64,000 nucleotides of DNA from a bacterium (GTDB taxonomy: Bacteria > Bacillota > Clostridia > Christensenellales > CAG-138): assembly GCA_022778545.1 (NCBI GenBank), contig JALFDW010000042.1, forward strand, positions 62,001-126,000, given 5' to 3'. Below are positions 1 through 7,062 of the stretch, in pieces. The position numbers and the translations under genes are program-made. Positions within the stretch are counted from its first letter, which is position 1. The number at the start of each line of letters is the position of its first letter. The notes below the pieces were generated by a model. The model was given only the letters and a program-made list of their open reading frames with translations, made no database searches and had not been told where the DNA came from.

Positions 1-16
1 TCTTCGAGTAGATCAT
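1..16 (-). CDS. 5' end of a minus-strand gene, truncated by window edge
   Basis: Only the first five codons (M-I-Y-S-K) lie in the window. On the minus strand an ATG at 16 is preceded, four bases away, by a strong ribosome binding site (AGGGAGAG, complement of 21-28), a Fur-type palindrome and a consensus promoter. The product cannot be identified from five residues. The operator suggests an iron- or metal-controlled gene, but that is inference. Confidence 0.6.
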
Positions 17-29
17 GTTGCTCTCCCTT

Positions 30-52
30 CTAAGAATGAGAATAATTCTTAG
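30..52 (-). promoter_or_regulatory. Fur/PerR-type operator palindrome
   Basis: The inverted repeat CTAAGAAT (30-37) / ATTCTTAG (45-52) is perfect over 8 bp arms with a 7 bp centre. Read as a 7-1-7 motif, TGAGAAT-A-ATTCTTA matches the Bacillus Fur consensus (TGATAAT-N-ATTATCA) at 11 of 14 arm positions. It lies just downstream of the minus-strand -10 box, where a bound repressor would block transcription. PerR, Zur or another Fur-family member could be the ligand-sensing partner. Confidence 0.6.
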
Positions 53-55
53 TTT

Positions 56-83
56 ATTATAGCTGATTTCCAGCATTTGTCAA
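56..83 (-). promoter_or_regulatory. sigma-A promoter of the truncated left-edge gene
   Basis: On the minus strand there is a perfect -35 TTGACA (complement of 78-83), a 16 bp spacer and a perfect -10 TATAAT (complement of 56-61). Such a strong promoter with an overlapping operator is typical of a gene that is off unless derepressed. Confidence 0.75.
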
Positions 84-125
84 TAGCTTAGATCAATGGT
101 TTTTTCGTATATGGGGCTTCGGCTC

Positions 126-154
126 TTGCAAGCGCGGGTGGTGAAGAATATAAT
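126..154 (+). promoter_or_regulatory. sigma-A promoter of the DUF436 gene
   Basis: TTGCAA at 126-131 and TATAAT at 149-154 are separated by 17 bp. The predicted transcript start near 161 lies after the upstream in-frame ATGs at 96 and 156, which supports translation from 201. Confidence 0.65.
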
Positions 155-200
155 AATGGAGAAAAAATGCGGCATAGGCCGTGTGAACGAGGTGGATACA

Positions 201-776
201 ATGGAACCGTATGCGGAGATCAACGCGCAGGTGAATGCCGCGCTGGATGAGCTGTTTGCGGCGGCGGATACGCTGCGCGCAGGCGATATTTTCGTGGTGG
301 GCTGCTCCACAAGCGAAGTCATGGGCAAGATGATCGGAACGGGCTCGAGCGTGGAGGCTGCAAAGGCCATTATGGACGCGGTGCTGCCGCGCGTGAAGGA
401 GCGCGGGCTGTTCCTTGCCGTGCAGTGCTGTGAGCATCTGAACCGCTGCCTGGTGGTGGAACGCGCCTGCATGGAAAAATACGGTTTGCAGCAGGTATGG
501 GTAAAGCCGCAGCTTCACGCGGGCGGCGCGTTTTCCATGCAGGCTGTGGAGCGCTTTGAGGATCATGTGATGGTGGAAGACTTGCGCAGCCGCGCCTCGG
601 CGGGTATGGACATCGGAGGCACGTTCATCGGAATGCACCTGCATCCCGTTGTGGTTCCCGTGCATGCGAAAACGCGCAGGATCGGCGAGGCCAACCTGAC
701 GATGGCGCGCACGCGCCCCAAGTATGTGGGCGGCCCGCGGGCGCAATACGATGAAATGCCGCATCCAAAGTATTGA
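201..776 (+). CDS. DUF436 / YwlG-type (UPF0340, TIGR01440) protein
   Basis: The 191-residue protein matches the YwlG family in length and signature: a conserved GDIFVVGCSTSEVMG stretch near residues 30-45, a Cys-rich VQCCEHLNR block in the middle, and a late block with HLHPVVVPVH. The family is widespread in Bacillota and has no established function. The start at 201 is chosen because a GAGGTGG ribosome binding site sits six bases upstream and the promoter at 126-154 would start transcription near 161. It is a single-gene unit ending in a terminator at 840-875. Confidence 0.85.
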   Translation: MEPYAEINAQVNAALDELFAAADTLRAGDIFVVGCSTSEVMGKMIGTGSSVEAAKAIMDAVLPRVKERGLFLAVQCCEHLNRCLVVERACMEKYGLQQVWVKPQLHAGGAFSMQAVERFEDHVMVEDLRSRASAGMDIGGTFIGMHLHPVVVPVHAKTRRIGEANLTMARTRPKYVGGPRAQYDEMPHPKY

Positions 777-839
777 GCATGTGCGCCAAAGACCGCAACG
801 CATAACGTGAAAAACGCCATGCAATAAATTATTTAAGCG

Positions 840-875
840 AAAAAAGGCAAGCTGTGAAAATGGCTGCCTTTTTTG
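840..875 (+). terminator. rho-independent terminator after DUF436 gene
   Basis: The A-rich arm AAAAAGGCA pairs with TGCCTTTTTT around a roughly 12-base loop extended by a GC pair. The run of T on the 3' side makes a classical intrinsic terminator. Confidence 0.75.
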
Positions 876-886
876 CGTAAAAAGTG

Positions 887-915
887 TTGCGCTTAGAAAA
901 CAAATCCATTATAAT
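887..915 (+). promoter_or_regulatory. promoter of structured RNA / zinc-ribbon unit
   Basis: TTGCGC at 887-892, a 17 bp spacer and TATAAT at 910-915. Transcription would begin near 922, just before the structured RNA at 938. Confidence 0.65.
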
Positions 916-937
916 AATATAAGTTATCCATAGTTTC

Positions 938-1143
938 GGGTCTGTGGTTGCAAGTCGATGCCAGTCGCAGGCAAAACGATCCACATAAGCGGGGCAAAGT
1001 CCCCGTGAGCATGGTGCGGCTTAGATGTAAGTCCGGCCGGGGCGAAAGCCCCGAGAGAAGCAGTAGTGGGCGGCGTGAATGCCTAGTAGCGAACCTTCCG
1101 GCCGGCGGGTGTGGGGGCAAAGACCAGGTCAGCCGAAGCTTGG
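938..1143 (+). ncRNA. large structured RNA, possibly raiA-motif RNA
   Basis: This 200-base non-coding stretch fills most of the 404 bp gap between 777 and 1181. Visible helices are a closing stem GGTCT (939-943) with AGACC (1121-1125), a hairpin GCGGGG/CCCCGT, a GNRA hairpin CGGGGC-GAAA-GCCCCG, and a long-range CCGGCC/GGCCGG pairing around the GNRA arm. Conserved-looking single-stranded segments such as AGATGTAAGTCC and CTAGTAGCGAACC lie between them. It has its own promoter and precedes a zinc-ribbon gene by about 40 bases without an obvious terminator. Size, layout and clade fit the Bacillota raiA motif, an abundant RNA linked to sporulation and aggregation, but I recognise it from memory only. 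The raiA/hpf gene itself is elsewhere (9847). It lacks the class B RNase P core. Existence of a structured RNA is fairly sure; the family name is tentative. Confidence 0.6.
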
Positions 1144-1181
1144 AATAACAAAAATAATTTTTACAAGGGGATATCAGACAC

Positions 1182-1454
1182 ATGTTCCAGGACAAGACAT
1201 TGGTATGCAAGGATTGCGGCGCGGAATTCGTTTTCACCGCAGGCGAACAGGAATTCTATGCCGAAAAAGGCTTCCAGAATGAGCCTATCCGTTGCAAAGC
1301 GTGCCGGAATGCCCGCAAGAGCCAGCGCTCGAATGACCGTGAAATGTATGATGCGGTCTGCGCACAGTGCGGCGCGCCCACCAAGATCCCGTTCGTTCCC
1401 AAGAACGACAGGCCCATCTACTGCAGCGCCTGCTTCCAGAGCCGCAGGGGCTAA
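1182..1454 (+). CDS. double zinc-ribbon protein (CxxC-x17-CxxC)
   Basis: This 90-residue protein has two four-cysteine sites: C9/C12 with C38/C41, and C60/C63 with C81/C84. The second has the exact CxxC-x17-CxxC spacing of a small family common in Clostridia and Chloroflexi. No enzymatic domain is present; a nucleic-acid or protein-binding zinc ribbon is likely, but the function is unknown. The start follows AAGGGG by about ten bases. It shares its transcript with the structured RNA at 938-1143, so the RNA is either its leader or an independent RNA processed from the same transcript. Confidence 0.8.
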   Translation: MFQDKTLVCKDCGAEFVFTAGEQEFYAEKGFQNEPIRCKACRNARKSQRSNDREMYDAVCAQCGAPTKIPFVPKNDRPIYCSACFQSRRG

Positions 1455-1557
1455 GAAGCTGACACGCGCCGGTAGAAGAGCGCAAAGACCCCCATGCTTG
1501 GGGCTAATCCCCTTTGTTCCGTTTGATGCGGCAATAACGGTGAATTAGAAAAGGCAG

Positions 1558-1587
1558 AAAAGCTCCGGCAGGGCCGGAGCTTTTTTT
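1558..1587 (+). terminator. terminator after zinc-ribbon gene
   Basis: AGCTCCGGC and GCCGGAGCT form a 9 bp perfect stem with a 3-base loop followed by T7. Confidence 0.9.
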
Positions 1588-1612
1588 GCGCCTGCCAGCT
1601 GGGAAGGCATGG

Positions 1613-1641
1613 TTGCATTTCCGCACAATGCTTGCTAAGAT
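1613..1641 (+). promoter_or_regulatory. promoter of the VanX-like gene
   Basis: TTGCAT (1613-1618), 17 bp spacer, TAAGAT (1636-1641), ending 30 bases before the start codon. Confidence 0.55.
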
Positions 1642-1670
1642 AAGAGAAAAATCGGAAAGGGGCGTTCAAG

Positions 1671-2315
1671 ATGAATCAAAGCACGAAGGGGATCCCCAAA
1701 AAAGGGCTTCCGGAAGGCTTTCTTTATGTTGACGAGGTGATCGAGGATTGCATCGTTGACGCAAAATATGCGGGAACGGACAATTTTATGGGCCGCCCGG
1801 CGGCAGGGTATGAGGTGCCGCTCGTGGTCGTTACCAAAGAAGCGGCAGAGCGGCTCGTGAAGGCAGCGGCTGTGTTCCGGGAAAAGGGTTATCTTTTAAA
1901 ATTCTATGATTCCTACCGCCCGCAGCGCGCGGTGGATGACTTCATGCGCTGGGGCGAGGATGCGGAGGATGACCGCCGCAAGCCCGTGCACTATCCCAAC
2001 GTGGAAAAGAAGATGGTGATCGAGCTTGGGTACATCGCCCGCCATTCCGGCCATACGCGCGGCTGCGCGGTGGATCTTACGCTGGTGGATGCCTCCACCA
2101 TGCAGGAGCTGGACATGGGGAGCATTTTTGATTTTATGGATGAGCGTTCCCACCACGGCGCGGCGGGGCTTTCGCCTTTGCAGGAGGCCAACCGCAGGCT
2201 GCTCTGCGATGTGATGTGCGCAAACGGCTTCCGAAAATACGAGAGCGAATGGTGGCATTATGCCGTAACGCCGGAGCCCTATCCGGACACTTATTTTGAT
2301 TTTCCCATCGCCTGA
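1671..2315 (+). CDS. D-alanyl-D-alanine dipeptidase, VanX/DdpX family (M15D)
   Basis: A cytoplasmic zinc dipeptidase of 214 residues that should cleave D-Ala-D-Ala, releasing D-alanine. The M15D active-site pattern is complete: H128 and D135 in SGHTRGCAVD, and E193 and H196 in EWWH, matching the zinc ligands and catalytic Glu of VanX. R83 in SYRP matches the transition-state Arg. No signal peptide is visible. No vanH or vanA ligase is nearby, so this looks like a DdpX-type housekeeping or nutritional enzyme rather than glycopeptide resistance. The next two genes also act on peptidoglycan dipeptides. Start chosen for AAAGGGG ten bases upstream. Confidence 0.88.
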   Translation: MNQSTKGIPKKGLPEGFLYVDEVIEDCIVDAKYAGTDNFMGRPAAGYEVPLVVVTKEAAERLVKAAAVFREKGYLLKFYDSYRPQRAVDDFMRWGEDAEDDRRKPVHYPNVEKKMVIELGYIARHSGHTRGCAVDLTLVDASTMQELDMGSIFDFMDERSHHGAAGLSPLQEANRRLLCDVMCANGFRKYESEWWHYAVTPEPYPDTYFDFPIA

Positions 2316-2353
2316 TGCCAGGGAGGAAAAACGCGAAGTTACATGCAAAAGAG

Positions 2354-2386
2354 GAGAGCATGCCCCAAAGGCGGCTCTCTCTTTTG
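2354..2386 (+). terminator. probable terminator after VanX-like gene
   Basis: GAGAGC (2354-2359) pairs with GCTCTC (2374-2379), with a small inner CC/GG pairing, and is followed by TCTTTT. Confidence 0.6.
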
Positions 2387-2406
2387 TTTCCCGTGCCGAA
2401 ATGAGA

Positions 2407-2435
2407 TTGAAAAAGGCTGCGCGGCATGGTATGAT
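2407..2435 (+). promoter_or_regulatory. promoter of pepV-epimerase operon
   Basis: TTGAAA (2407-2412), 17 bp spacer, TATGAT (2430-2435). The -10 is about 50 bases before the pepV start. Confidence 0.6.
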
Positions 2436-2484
2436 AGGCATGCTTGGAAACACATTTCATGCAAAGGAGAAACAGTGAAAACAA

Positions 2485-3822
2485 ATGAATTTCGACAGGG
2501 AGCTTGACGCGCGCGAAAGTGAACTCATCGAGAGCCTGCGGGAACTGATCCGAATCAGGAGTGTTGGGGAAGAAGCGGGTGCGCATCCGTTTGGCGACGG
2601 GCCGCACGCATGCCTGATGGCTTGCCTTGCGCTTGGCGAAAGGCTGGGCTTCCGCACCGCCAGTGTGGACGACATGGCGGGCTATGTGGAATACGGTTCG
2701 GGCGAGGAAATGGTGGCCGTGCTGGGGCATCTTGACGTTGTGCCGGAAGGCGACGGCTGGAATTATCCGCCCTATGGCGCGGTGATCGACAACGGCAGGC
2801 TGTATGGCCGCGGCGCGGTGGACGACAAGGGCCCCACCGTTGCGGCGCTCTATGCGCTCCGTGCCATTGCGGATTCCGGCGTGGCGCTTTCCCGCCGTAT
2901 CCGCGTCATCTTTGGCCTGAACGAGGAAAAAGGTTCGCTCTGCATTAAGCACTATGTAAATAAGGGAGAAGAACTTCCTGTGATGGGCTTCACGCCGGAT
3001 GGCGAATATCCCATCATCAACGGTGAAAAGGGGATCGTGACCGCAACGTTTGCGCGCCGGCTCAGCGCCGATGGAGCCAAGCGCATCTCCGCCTTCTCTG
3101 CAGGCATCGCTGCGAATGTCGTGCCGGAATTTGCCGCGGCGGAGCTTACGTTCGCTCCGGAAGGCAAGCTGCCTGAGAAGGTATCGGCCGCGGGCACGCG
3201 CGTGGAAGCACGCGGTGTGAACGCGCACGGCAGTACGCCGGAGCTTGGCGAAAATGCGATCGGCCGCCTGCTGCTTGCGCTCGATGGCCTTGGGCTTTCC
3301 GGCGACCATGGCGAAGCGGTGCATTTCCTCGCGGAGCACATCGGCATGGAAACGCGCGGAAAGAGCCTTGGCATCGCCCTTTCGGATGATATCTCCGGCG
3401 ACCTGACGCTGAACCTCGGCGTTGCGAAGCTCGAAGAGGATACGCTTTCCGTTACGATCAACATCCGCTACCCGGTCACCCGCAAGTTTGAGGAGTTCTA
3501 CCCCGCGCTTGTGGCGAAAATGGCGGAGGGCGGCTTTACAGAGACTTCGCTCGCCCACAAGCAGGCGCTTTATATGCCGCCGGAAAGCGAGCTGATCCGT
3601 TGCCTTTCGAAGGTATATGAAGAGCAGACGGGGGAGCCCGCGCGGTTGATCAGCATGGGCGGCGGCACCTACGCGAAGGCCATGCCCAATACTGTGGCGT
3701 TTGGCCCCATCTTCCCGGGGGACGAGGCGGTGGAGCACAAGCCCAACGAATACATTGAACTCAGCAAACTGATGAAGAACGCGAAGATCATCGCGGCGGC
3801 CATGTACGAAATGGCGAAATAA
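2485..3822 (+). CDS. pepV: M20 family dipeptidase PepV
   Basis: Zinc dipeptidase of 445 residues, close to the usual PepV length, hydrolysing a broad range of dipeptides in the cytoplasm. The M20 motifs are all present: H82 and D84 in GHLDVVPEG, a GRGAVDDKGP bridge-Asp motif near 108-117, the tandem catalytic Glu pair E147/E148 in NEEKGS, and a C-terminal MGGGTYAKAMPN followed by a late HKPNEY carrying the last metal His. A lid domain sits between roughly 190 and 390. The AGGAG ribosome site is 13 bases from ATG, somewhat long; a GTG ten bases upstream is out of frame. A 30-base gap links it to the epimerase gene, so the two are likely co-transcribed. Confidence 0.92.
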   Translation: MNFDRELDARESELIESLRELIRIRSVGEEAGAHPFGDGPHACLMACLALGERLGFRTASVDDMAGYVEYGSGEEMVAVLGHLDVVPEGDGWNYPPYGAVIDNGRLYGRGAVDDKGPTVAALYALRAIADSGVALSRRIRVIFGLNEEKGSLCIKHYVNKGEELPVMGFTPDGEYPIINGEKGIVTATFARRLSADGAKRISAFSAGIAANVVPEFAAAELTFAPEGKLPEKVSAAGTRVEARGVNAHGSTPELGENAIGRLLLALDGLGLSGDHGEAVHFLAEHIGMETRGKSLGIALSDDISGDLTLNLGVAKLEEDTLSVTINIRYPVTRKFEEFYPALVAKMAEGGFTETSLAHKQALYMPPESELIRCLSKVYEEQTGEPARLISMGGGTYAKAMPNTVAFGPIFPGDEAVEHKPNEYIELSKLMKNAKIIAAAMYEMAK

Positions 3823-3852
3823 TGCATTCATAAAACAGCAGGAGGAACAAGC

Positions 3853-4950
3853 ATGAAGATCACAGAAATCAGGATCGGCAAAATCTCCGTTCCGCTGCGC
3901 ACACCGTTCAAGACGGCGCTGCGCACGGTGGCAAGCGTGGAGGATGTCGTGTTTGAGATCCATACCGATACCGGCGCGGTCGGTTACGGCGAAGCGCCAC
4001 CGACGGGTGTCATCACCGGCGACACCACGGGCGCGATCATCGGCGCAATGCAGGATCATATCCGCAAGACGCTCATCGGCCGAGAGATTGACGAATTCGA
4101 AAGCTGCACCCGCGCGCTCAACAGCTGCATCGTGAAGAACACAAGCGCAAAGGCCGCGGCGGATATGGCGCTTTGGGACCTTTACGGCCAGCTCTATAAG
4201 ATCCCCGTCTATAAGCTCCTTGGCGGCGCGCGCAAGGGCATCGTGACGGACATCACCATCAGCGTCAACGACCCGGAGGAAATGGCGCGCGATGCCATCG
4301 ATGCGGTGAAGCGCGGCTATGATTGCCTGAAGGTGAAGGTCGGCAGCAATCCGGCGCTGGATGTGGCGCGCCTTGCGGCCATCCGCTCGGCGGTGCCGAA
4401 GGACATCTGCGTGCGCATCGATGCGAACCAGGCCTGGAAGCCCAAAGAGGCTGTGCGCATCCTCAACGAGATGCAGGAAAAGGGCCTTGACATCGAATTC
4501 GTGGAGCAGCCGGTCGCTGCGCACGATTTCGAGGGCCTGAAGTACGTCACCGAGCGCTCCTATGTGCCGGTGCTTGCGGACGAGAGCGTATTCTCCCCTG
4601 AAGATGCGCTCAAAATCATGCAGATGGGCGCGGCGGACCTTGTGAACATCAAGCTCATGAAGTGCGGCGGCATCACCAACGCGCTCAAGATCGCCTCCGC
4701 TGCGGAGGTTTACGGCGTGGAGTGCATGATCGGCTGCATGCTGGAAGCGAAGATCAGCGTGACCGCGGCGGTGCACCTTGCCTGCGCGAAGCAGATCATC
4801 ACGAAGATCGACCTCGATGGCCCCGTGCTCTGCAAGGAAGACCATATCCTTGGCGGCGCGCTGTTCAACGAGAAGGATATCAGCCTGACGGACGCGCCCG
4901 GCCTCGGCATCGAAGGCGTGATGGAGGGCAAGATCCATTACATCGACTGA
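3853..4950 (+). CDS. L-Ala-D/L-Glu epimerase (enolase superfamily dipeptide epimerase)
   Basis: The 365-residue protein has the full muconate-lactonizing subgroup active site at almost the same numbering as Bacillus YkfB: catalytic K160 and K162 (KVKV), metal ligands D190, E218 and D243, and second catalytic K267. It would convert L-Ala-D-Glu released from murein into L-Ala-L-Glu, which ordinary dipeptidases such as the adjacent PepV can cleave. Together with the VanX homologue this gives a route from cell-wall dipeptides to free amino acids. RBS CAGGAGGAAC lies close upstream. Substrate is inferred from family and context; other dipeptides are possible. Confidence 0.88.
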   Translation: MKITEIRIGKISVPLRTPFKTALRTVASVEDVVFEIHTDTGAVGYGEAPPTGVITGDTTGAIIGAMQDHIRKTLIGREIDEFESCTRALNSCIVKNTSAKAAADMALWDLYGQLYKIPVYKLLGGARKGIVTDITISVNDPEEMARDAIDAVKRGYDCLKVKVGSNPALDVARLAAIRSAVPKDICVRIDANQAWKPKEAVRILNEMQEKGLDIEFVEQPVAAHDFEGLKYVTERSYVPVLADESVFSPEDALKIMQMGAADLVNIKLMKCGGITNALKIASAAEVYGVECMIGCMLEAKISVTAAVHLACAKQIITKIDLDGPVLCKEDHILGGALFNEKDISLTDAPGLGIEGVMEGKIHYID

Positions 4951-4980
4951 TTGCAGCGCGGGCTGCACGGAAAGAACGCG

Positions 4981-5009
4981 AAGCGGAGCCTTCTACGGCT
5001 CCGCTTTTT
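4981..5009 (+). terminator. terminator after the epimerase gene
   Basis: AAGCGGAGCC and GGCTCCGCTT form a strong stem with a 6-base loop and end in a T run. Confidence 0.9.
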
Positions 5010-5073
5010 CATGCTGCGGCACGGAAAACTGCCGCCGCAACCTGCGGTTGACGGATTGCAAGGCTGCGTTTTC

Positions 5074-5102
5074 TTGCTAAGAAGTGTCCCTTGCGATATG
5101 AT
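5074..5102 (+). promoter_or_regulatory. promoter of the XRE regulator gene
   Basis: TTGCTA (5074-5079), 17 bp spacer, TATGAT (5097-5102). The start of transcription near 5109 excludes an ATG at 5091. Confidence 0.6.
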
Positions 5103-5126
5103 AAGCAAAATGAAATGGAAGACAAT

Positions 5127-5903
5127 ATGCGCTTTTCCGAAAAGCTGATCCGCCTTCGGGCGGAAAAGGGGCTCTCGCAGGAAGGGCTTGCGAACGAGCT
5201 GGGCGTTTCCCGACAGGCTGTCAGCAAATGGGAGGCGGGCGCGGCAATGCCGGAGCTTGCAAAGCTCGTTGCCATGGCGCAGCTGTTTGACGTCAGCCTG
5301 GATTACCTTGCCCGGGAGGATGTGGAGGAGCGGAAACCGCAGAGCGCGCCCGCCGGGAACGAAGATGTTGTGGAGCAGCTCAGGGAACTTTCGGGTTTTG
5401 TGAAACGCCAGCAGCCCTATGAATACAAAAGCGGAGTTTCGTTTTTCGGGCTGCCGCTTGTCCATGTGCACCTTTCGCGCGGACGTGGCCGGCCTGCTGT
5501 TGCAAAGGGGATCATTGCCATCGGCGACATGGCCGTGGGCGTGGTGGCGCTCGGCGGCATTTCCGCGGGCCTCGTCGCCCTTGGCGGATTGTCCCTGGGG
5601 ATTCTGCTTGCCCTTGGCGGGCTTTCTGCGGGGCTGTTTTCCTTAGGCGGCGTTGCGCTTGGCGCGTATGTGCTCGGTGGGGTCGCCGTGGGCTATTGCG
5701 CACTCGGCGGCGTTGCGCTTGCTTCGGAGCTTGCTGTGGGCGCCGTCGCTTCCGCGCGCGTCGCGCTCGGGGATGCCGTGCAGGGCGCGCATACGCTTCA
5801 GATTCATGCTGCGAGCGAAACGGAGATCGCGGTGTTTCTGCAGGCGCACTGCCCGGAAGTGGGAGCATGGCTCATCCAACTGCTTTCCGCAGCCGCGCAC
5901 TGA
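5127..5903 (+). CDS. XRE-family regulator with Gly/Ala-rich repeat C-terminus
   Basis: The 258-residue protein starts with a Cro/C1 helix-turn-helix at about residues 1-60 (LSQEGLANELGVSRQAVSKWE is typical), then a short linker. From about 120 to 225 comes a run of five- to ten-residue repeats of the type ALGGxSxGLVALGG, with Gly, Ala, Val and Leu in register. The repeat region could be a beta-roll or left-handed helix, or hydrophobic enough to associate with the membrane. Similar HTH proteins with such tails occur in Clostridia but have no known signal. ATG 5127 is preceded by GGAAGA at five bases; ATG 5115 in frame is a possible alternative. Target genes are unknown. Confidence 0.8.
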   Translation: MRFSEKLIRLRAEKGLSQEGLANELGVSRQAVSKWEAGAAMPELAKLVAMAQLFDVSLDYLAREDVEERKPQSAPAGNEDVVEQLRELSGFVKRQQPYEYKSGVSFFGLPLVHVHLSRGRGRPAVAKGIIAIGDMAVGVVALGGISAGLVALGGLSLGILLALGGLSAGLFSLGGVALGAYVLGGVAVGYCALGGVALASELAVGAVASARVALGDAVQGAHTLQIHAASETEIAVFLQAHCPEVGAWLIQLLSAAAH

Positions 5904-5929
5904 ATACCGCACATCAGAGACTGCAACAC

Positions 5930-5956
5930 AAAAAGCCATGGCAATGCCATGGCTTT
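5930..5956 (-). terminator. bidirectional terminator between XRE and phzF genes
   Basis: AAAGCCATGGCA and TGCCATGGCTTT form a nearly loopless palindrome. On the minus strand it is followed by TTTTT, so it mainly ends the phzF transcript; on the plus strand only three T follow. Confidence 0.75.
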
Positions 5957-6000
5957 CAGCCTGTTGATAAACGCTTGGGGGCTTCGGGGGCCGCAGCCCC
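5956..6000 (-). repeat. 3'-UTR repeat element, copy 1
   Basis: Read on the minus strand, after the phzF stop, it contains GGGGCTGCGGCCCCCGAAGC then a CGTTTAT-x-ACAGGCTGA tail leading into a terminator. Copy 2 at 43707-43750, after proS, matches 19 of 21 core bases and the tail pattern. The core folds as GGGGC-UGCG-GCCCC. Both copies lie sense-oriented between a stop codon and a terminator. Confidence 0.7.
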
Positions 6001-6052
6001 TTATGTTCAATCCGGCTCTGACGACATGTACGTCATCGACACTCTAAAGGCC

Positions 6053-6892
6053 TTATTCCCGCACGACTGCGCTGCCGCCGACGCGGATGGAGACCGAACC
6101 GTCCGCGTTTTCGGTGAGCCGGGAATAGATCTTGGAAGGTTTACCCATGGCTTCTCCCTGCACGAACAGGTTTGTTTTGCCCGGGGAAACGAGGCTGCGG
6201 CGGTAAAGATAATAGGTCAGCGCGCCGTTGGAGGTGCCGGTGGCGGACTCTTCATCGATGCCATAAAGCGGCGCAAAGTTGCGGCAATGCACCGCGTCCT
6301 CCGCAAGGGCAAACGCATGCACGCCTGTAACGGAGAGGCGCTCCGAAAGCGCAGAAATCGCCGCCATGTCCGGCTTGAGCGCAGAGAGCAGCGCAGGGTC
6401 GCCAAGCGGCATCATGATGTCCGGCAGGCCGGTATCCACGATGGCGGGGCGGAGCGTGCCGAATGCGCTCACGGAGAGGCCGTACATCGCAGCGAGCGCT
6501 GCCTCATCCGCTTCGGAAAGCGTGCCGAGCTCACGGGGGGATGCCATGTCAAGCCAGACAAGCCCGTCCGACACATCCACGCGGATCTCGCCCGCACCTG
6601 TCTCTGCAATGTAGGTGCGGCCGCCTTTGATCAGCCCCTTCTGCAGCAGCAGCGAAAATGAGCCGACCGTCGCGTGGCCACAAAGCGCGACTTCTTCGAC
6701 TGGCGTAAAATAACGGACTTTGAAGCGATCTTCCGCAATGCGGTGCAGGAAGGCCGTTTCCGAATAACCGACCTCGGCGGCGATACGGCGCATTTCCGCT
6801 TCTTCCGGCAAGGCATCCTCAAAAAGCGCGACTCCTGCAGGATTACCGCCAAGCGGCACATCTGTAAACGCATCGACAGTATAAGGCTTCAT
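6053..6892 (-). CDS. PhzF family isomerase/epimerase-like protein
   Basis: Protein of 279 residues in the PhzF superfamily, two-lobed beta-barrel enzymes related to diaminopimelate epimerase. Visible signatures are DAFTDVPLGGNPAGV at the N-terminus, the catalytic Glu E45 in EVGYSETAF, and an ALCGHATVG block that lines the active site. The diaminopimelate epimerase cysteines are not in a recognisable pair. No phenazine genes are near, so it is probably one of the many PhzF homologues of unknown substrate. Minus-strand RBS AAGGAGGGG lies five bases from ATG. It stands alone and diverges from feoAB. Confidence 0.87.
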   Translation of the reverse strand: MKPYTVDAFTDVPLGGNPAGVALFEDALPEEAEMRRIAAEVGYSETAFLHRIAEDRFKVRYFTPVEEVALCGHATVGSFSLLLQKGLIKGGRTYIAETGAGEIRVDVSDGLVWLDMASPRELGTLSEADEAALAAMYGLSVSAFGTLRPAIVDTGLPDIMMPLGDPALLSALKPDMAAISALSERLSVTGVHAFALAEDAVHCRNFAPLYGIDEESATGTSNGALTYYLYRRSLVSPGKTNLFVQGEAMGKPSKIYSRLTENADGSVSIRVGGSAVVRE

Positions 6893-6953
6893 ATGCCCCT
6901 CCTTATTCTAATAAAAATATATATGATATCAGTATATCACAGACACGGCGGTA

Positions 6954-6982
6954 TTGACAGCCATATACAATTCTGCTATCAT
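6954..6982 (+). promoter_or_regulatory. promoter of the feoAB operon
   Basis: A perfect TTGACA (6954-6959), 17 bp spacer and TATCAT (6977-6982) drive the ferrous iron transport genes. Confidence 0.75.
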
Positions 6983-6990
6983 AATGAAAC

Positions 6991-7010
6991 AAGTTTGATG
7001 AAACTAACTT
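6991..7010 (+). promoter_or_regulatory. candidate metal-responsive operator at feoAB
   Basis: AAGTT...AACTT (6991-6995 and 7006-7010) encloses a second inverted repeat AGTTT-GATG-AAACT, about ten bases after the -10 box. Position fits a repressor site. It is not a clear Fur 7-1-7 box; a DtxR/MntR-type or other regulator is possible. Confidence 0.4.
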
Positions 7011-7062
7011 ACATATAAATCCAGGCGCGCTCCGGCGTGCCGGAATGAGGGGAAGCGTGGAT

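Noticed and set aside
938..1143. RNase P RNA, 6S RNA or a riboswitch
   Set aside because: The class B RNase P core (GAGGAAAGTCC and its P4 partner) is missing; the fold is not the long 6S hairpin; no known riboswitch core was recognised. raiA remains only tentative.
948..1548. Small plus-strand open frames through the structured RNA
   Set aside because: They cross stems and loops, have no ribosome sites, and one conflicts with the well-supported zinc-ribbon gene in another frame.
1671..2315. Vancomycin resistance locus
   Set aside because: Only the VanX-like dipeptidase is present; no vanH, vanA/B ligase or vanRS is near.
2134..4968. Very long minus-strand open frame (about 940 codons)
   Set aside because: It is the antisense of the VanX, PepV and epimerase genes, has a His/Arg/Ala-rich composition typical of shadows of GC-rich genes, and lacks a ribosome site or family motifs.
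6053..6892. Phenazine biosynthesis gene
   Set aside because: PhzF homologues are common in bacteria without phenazine pathways, and no other phz genes are near.
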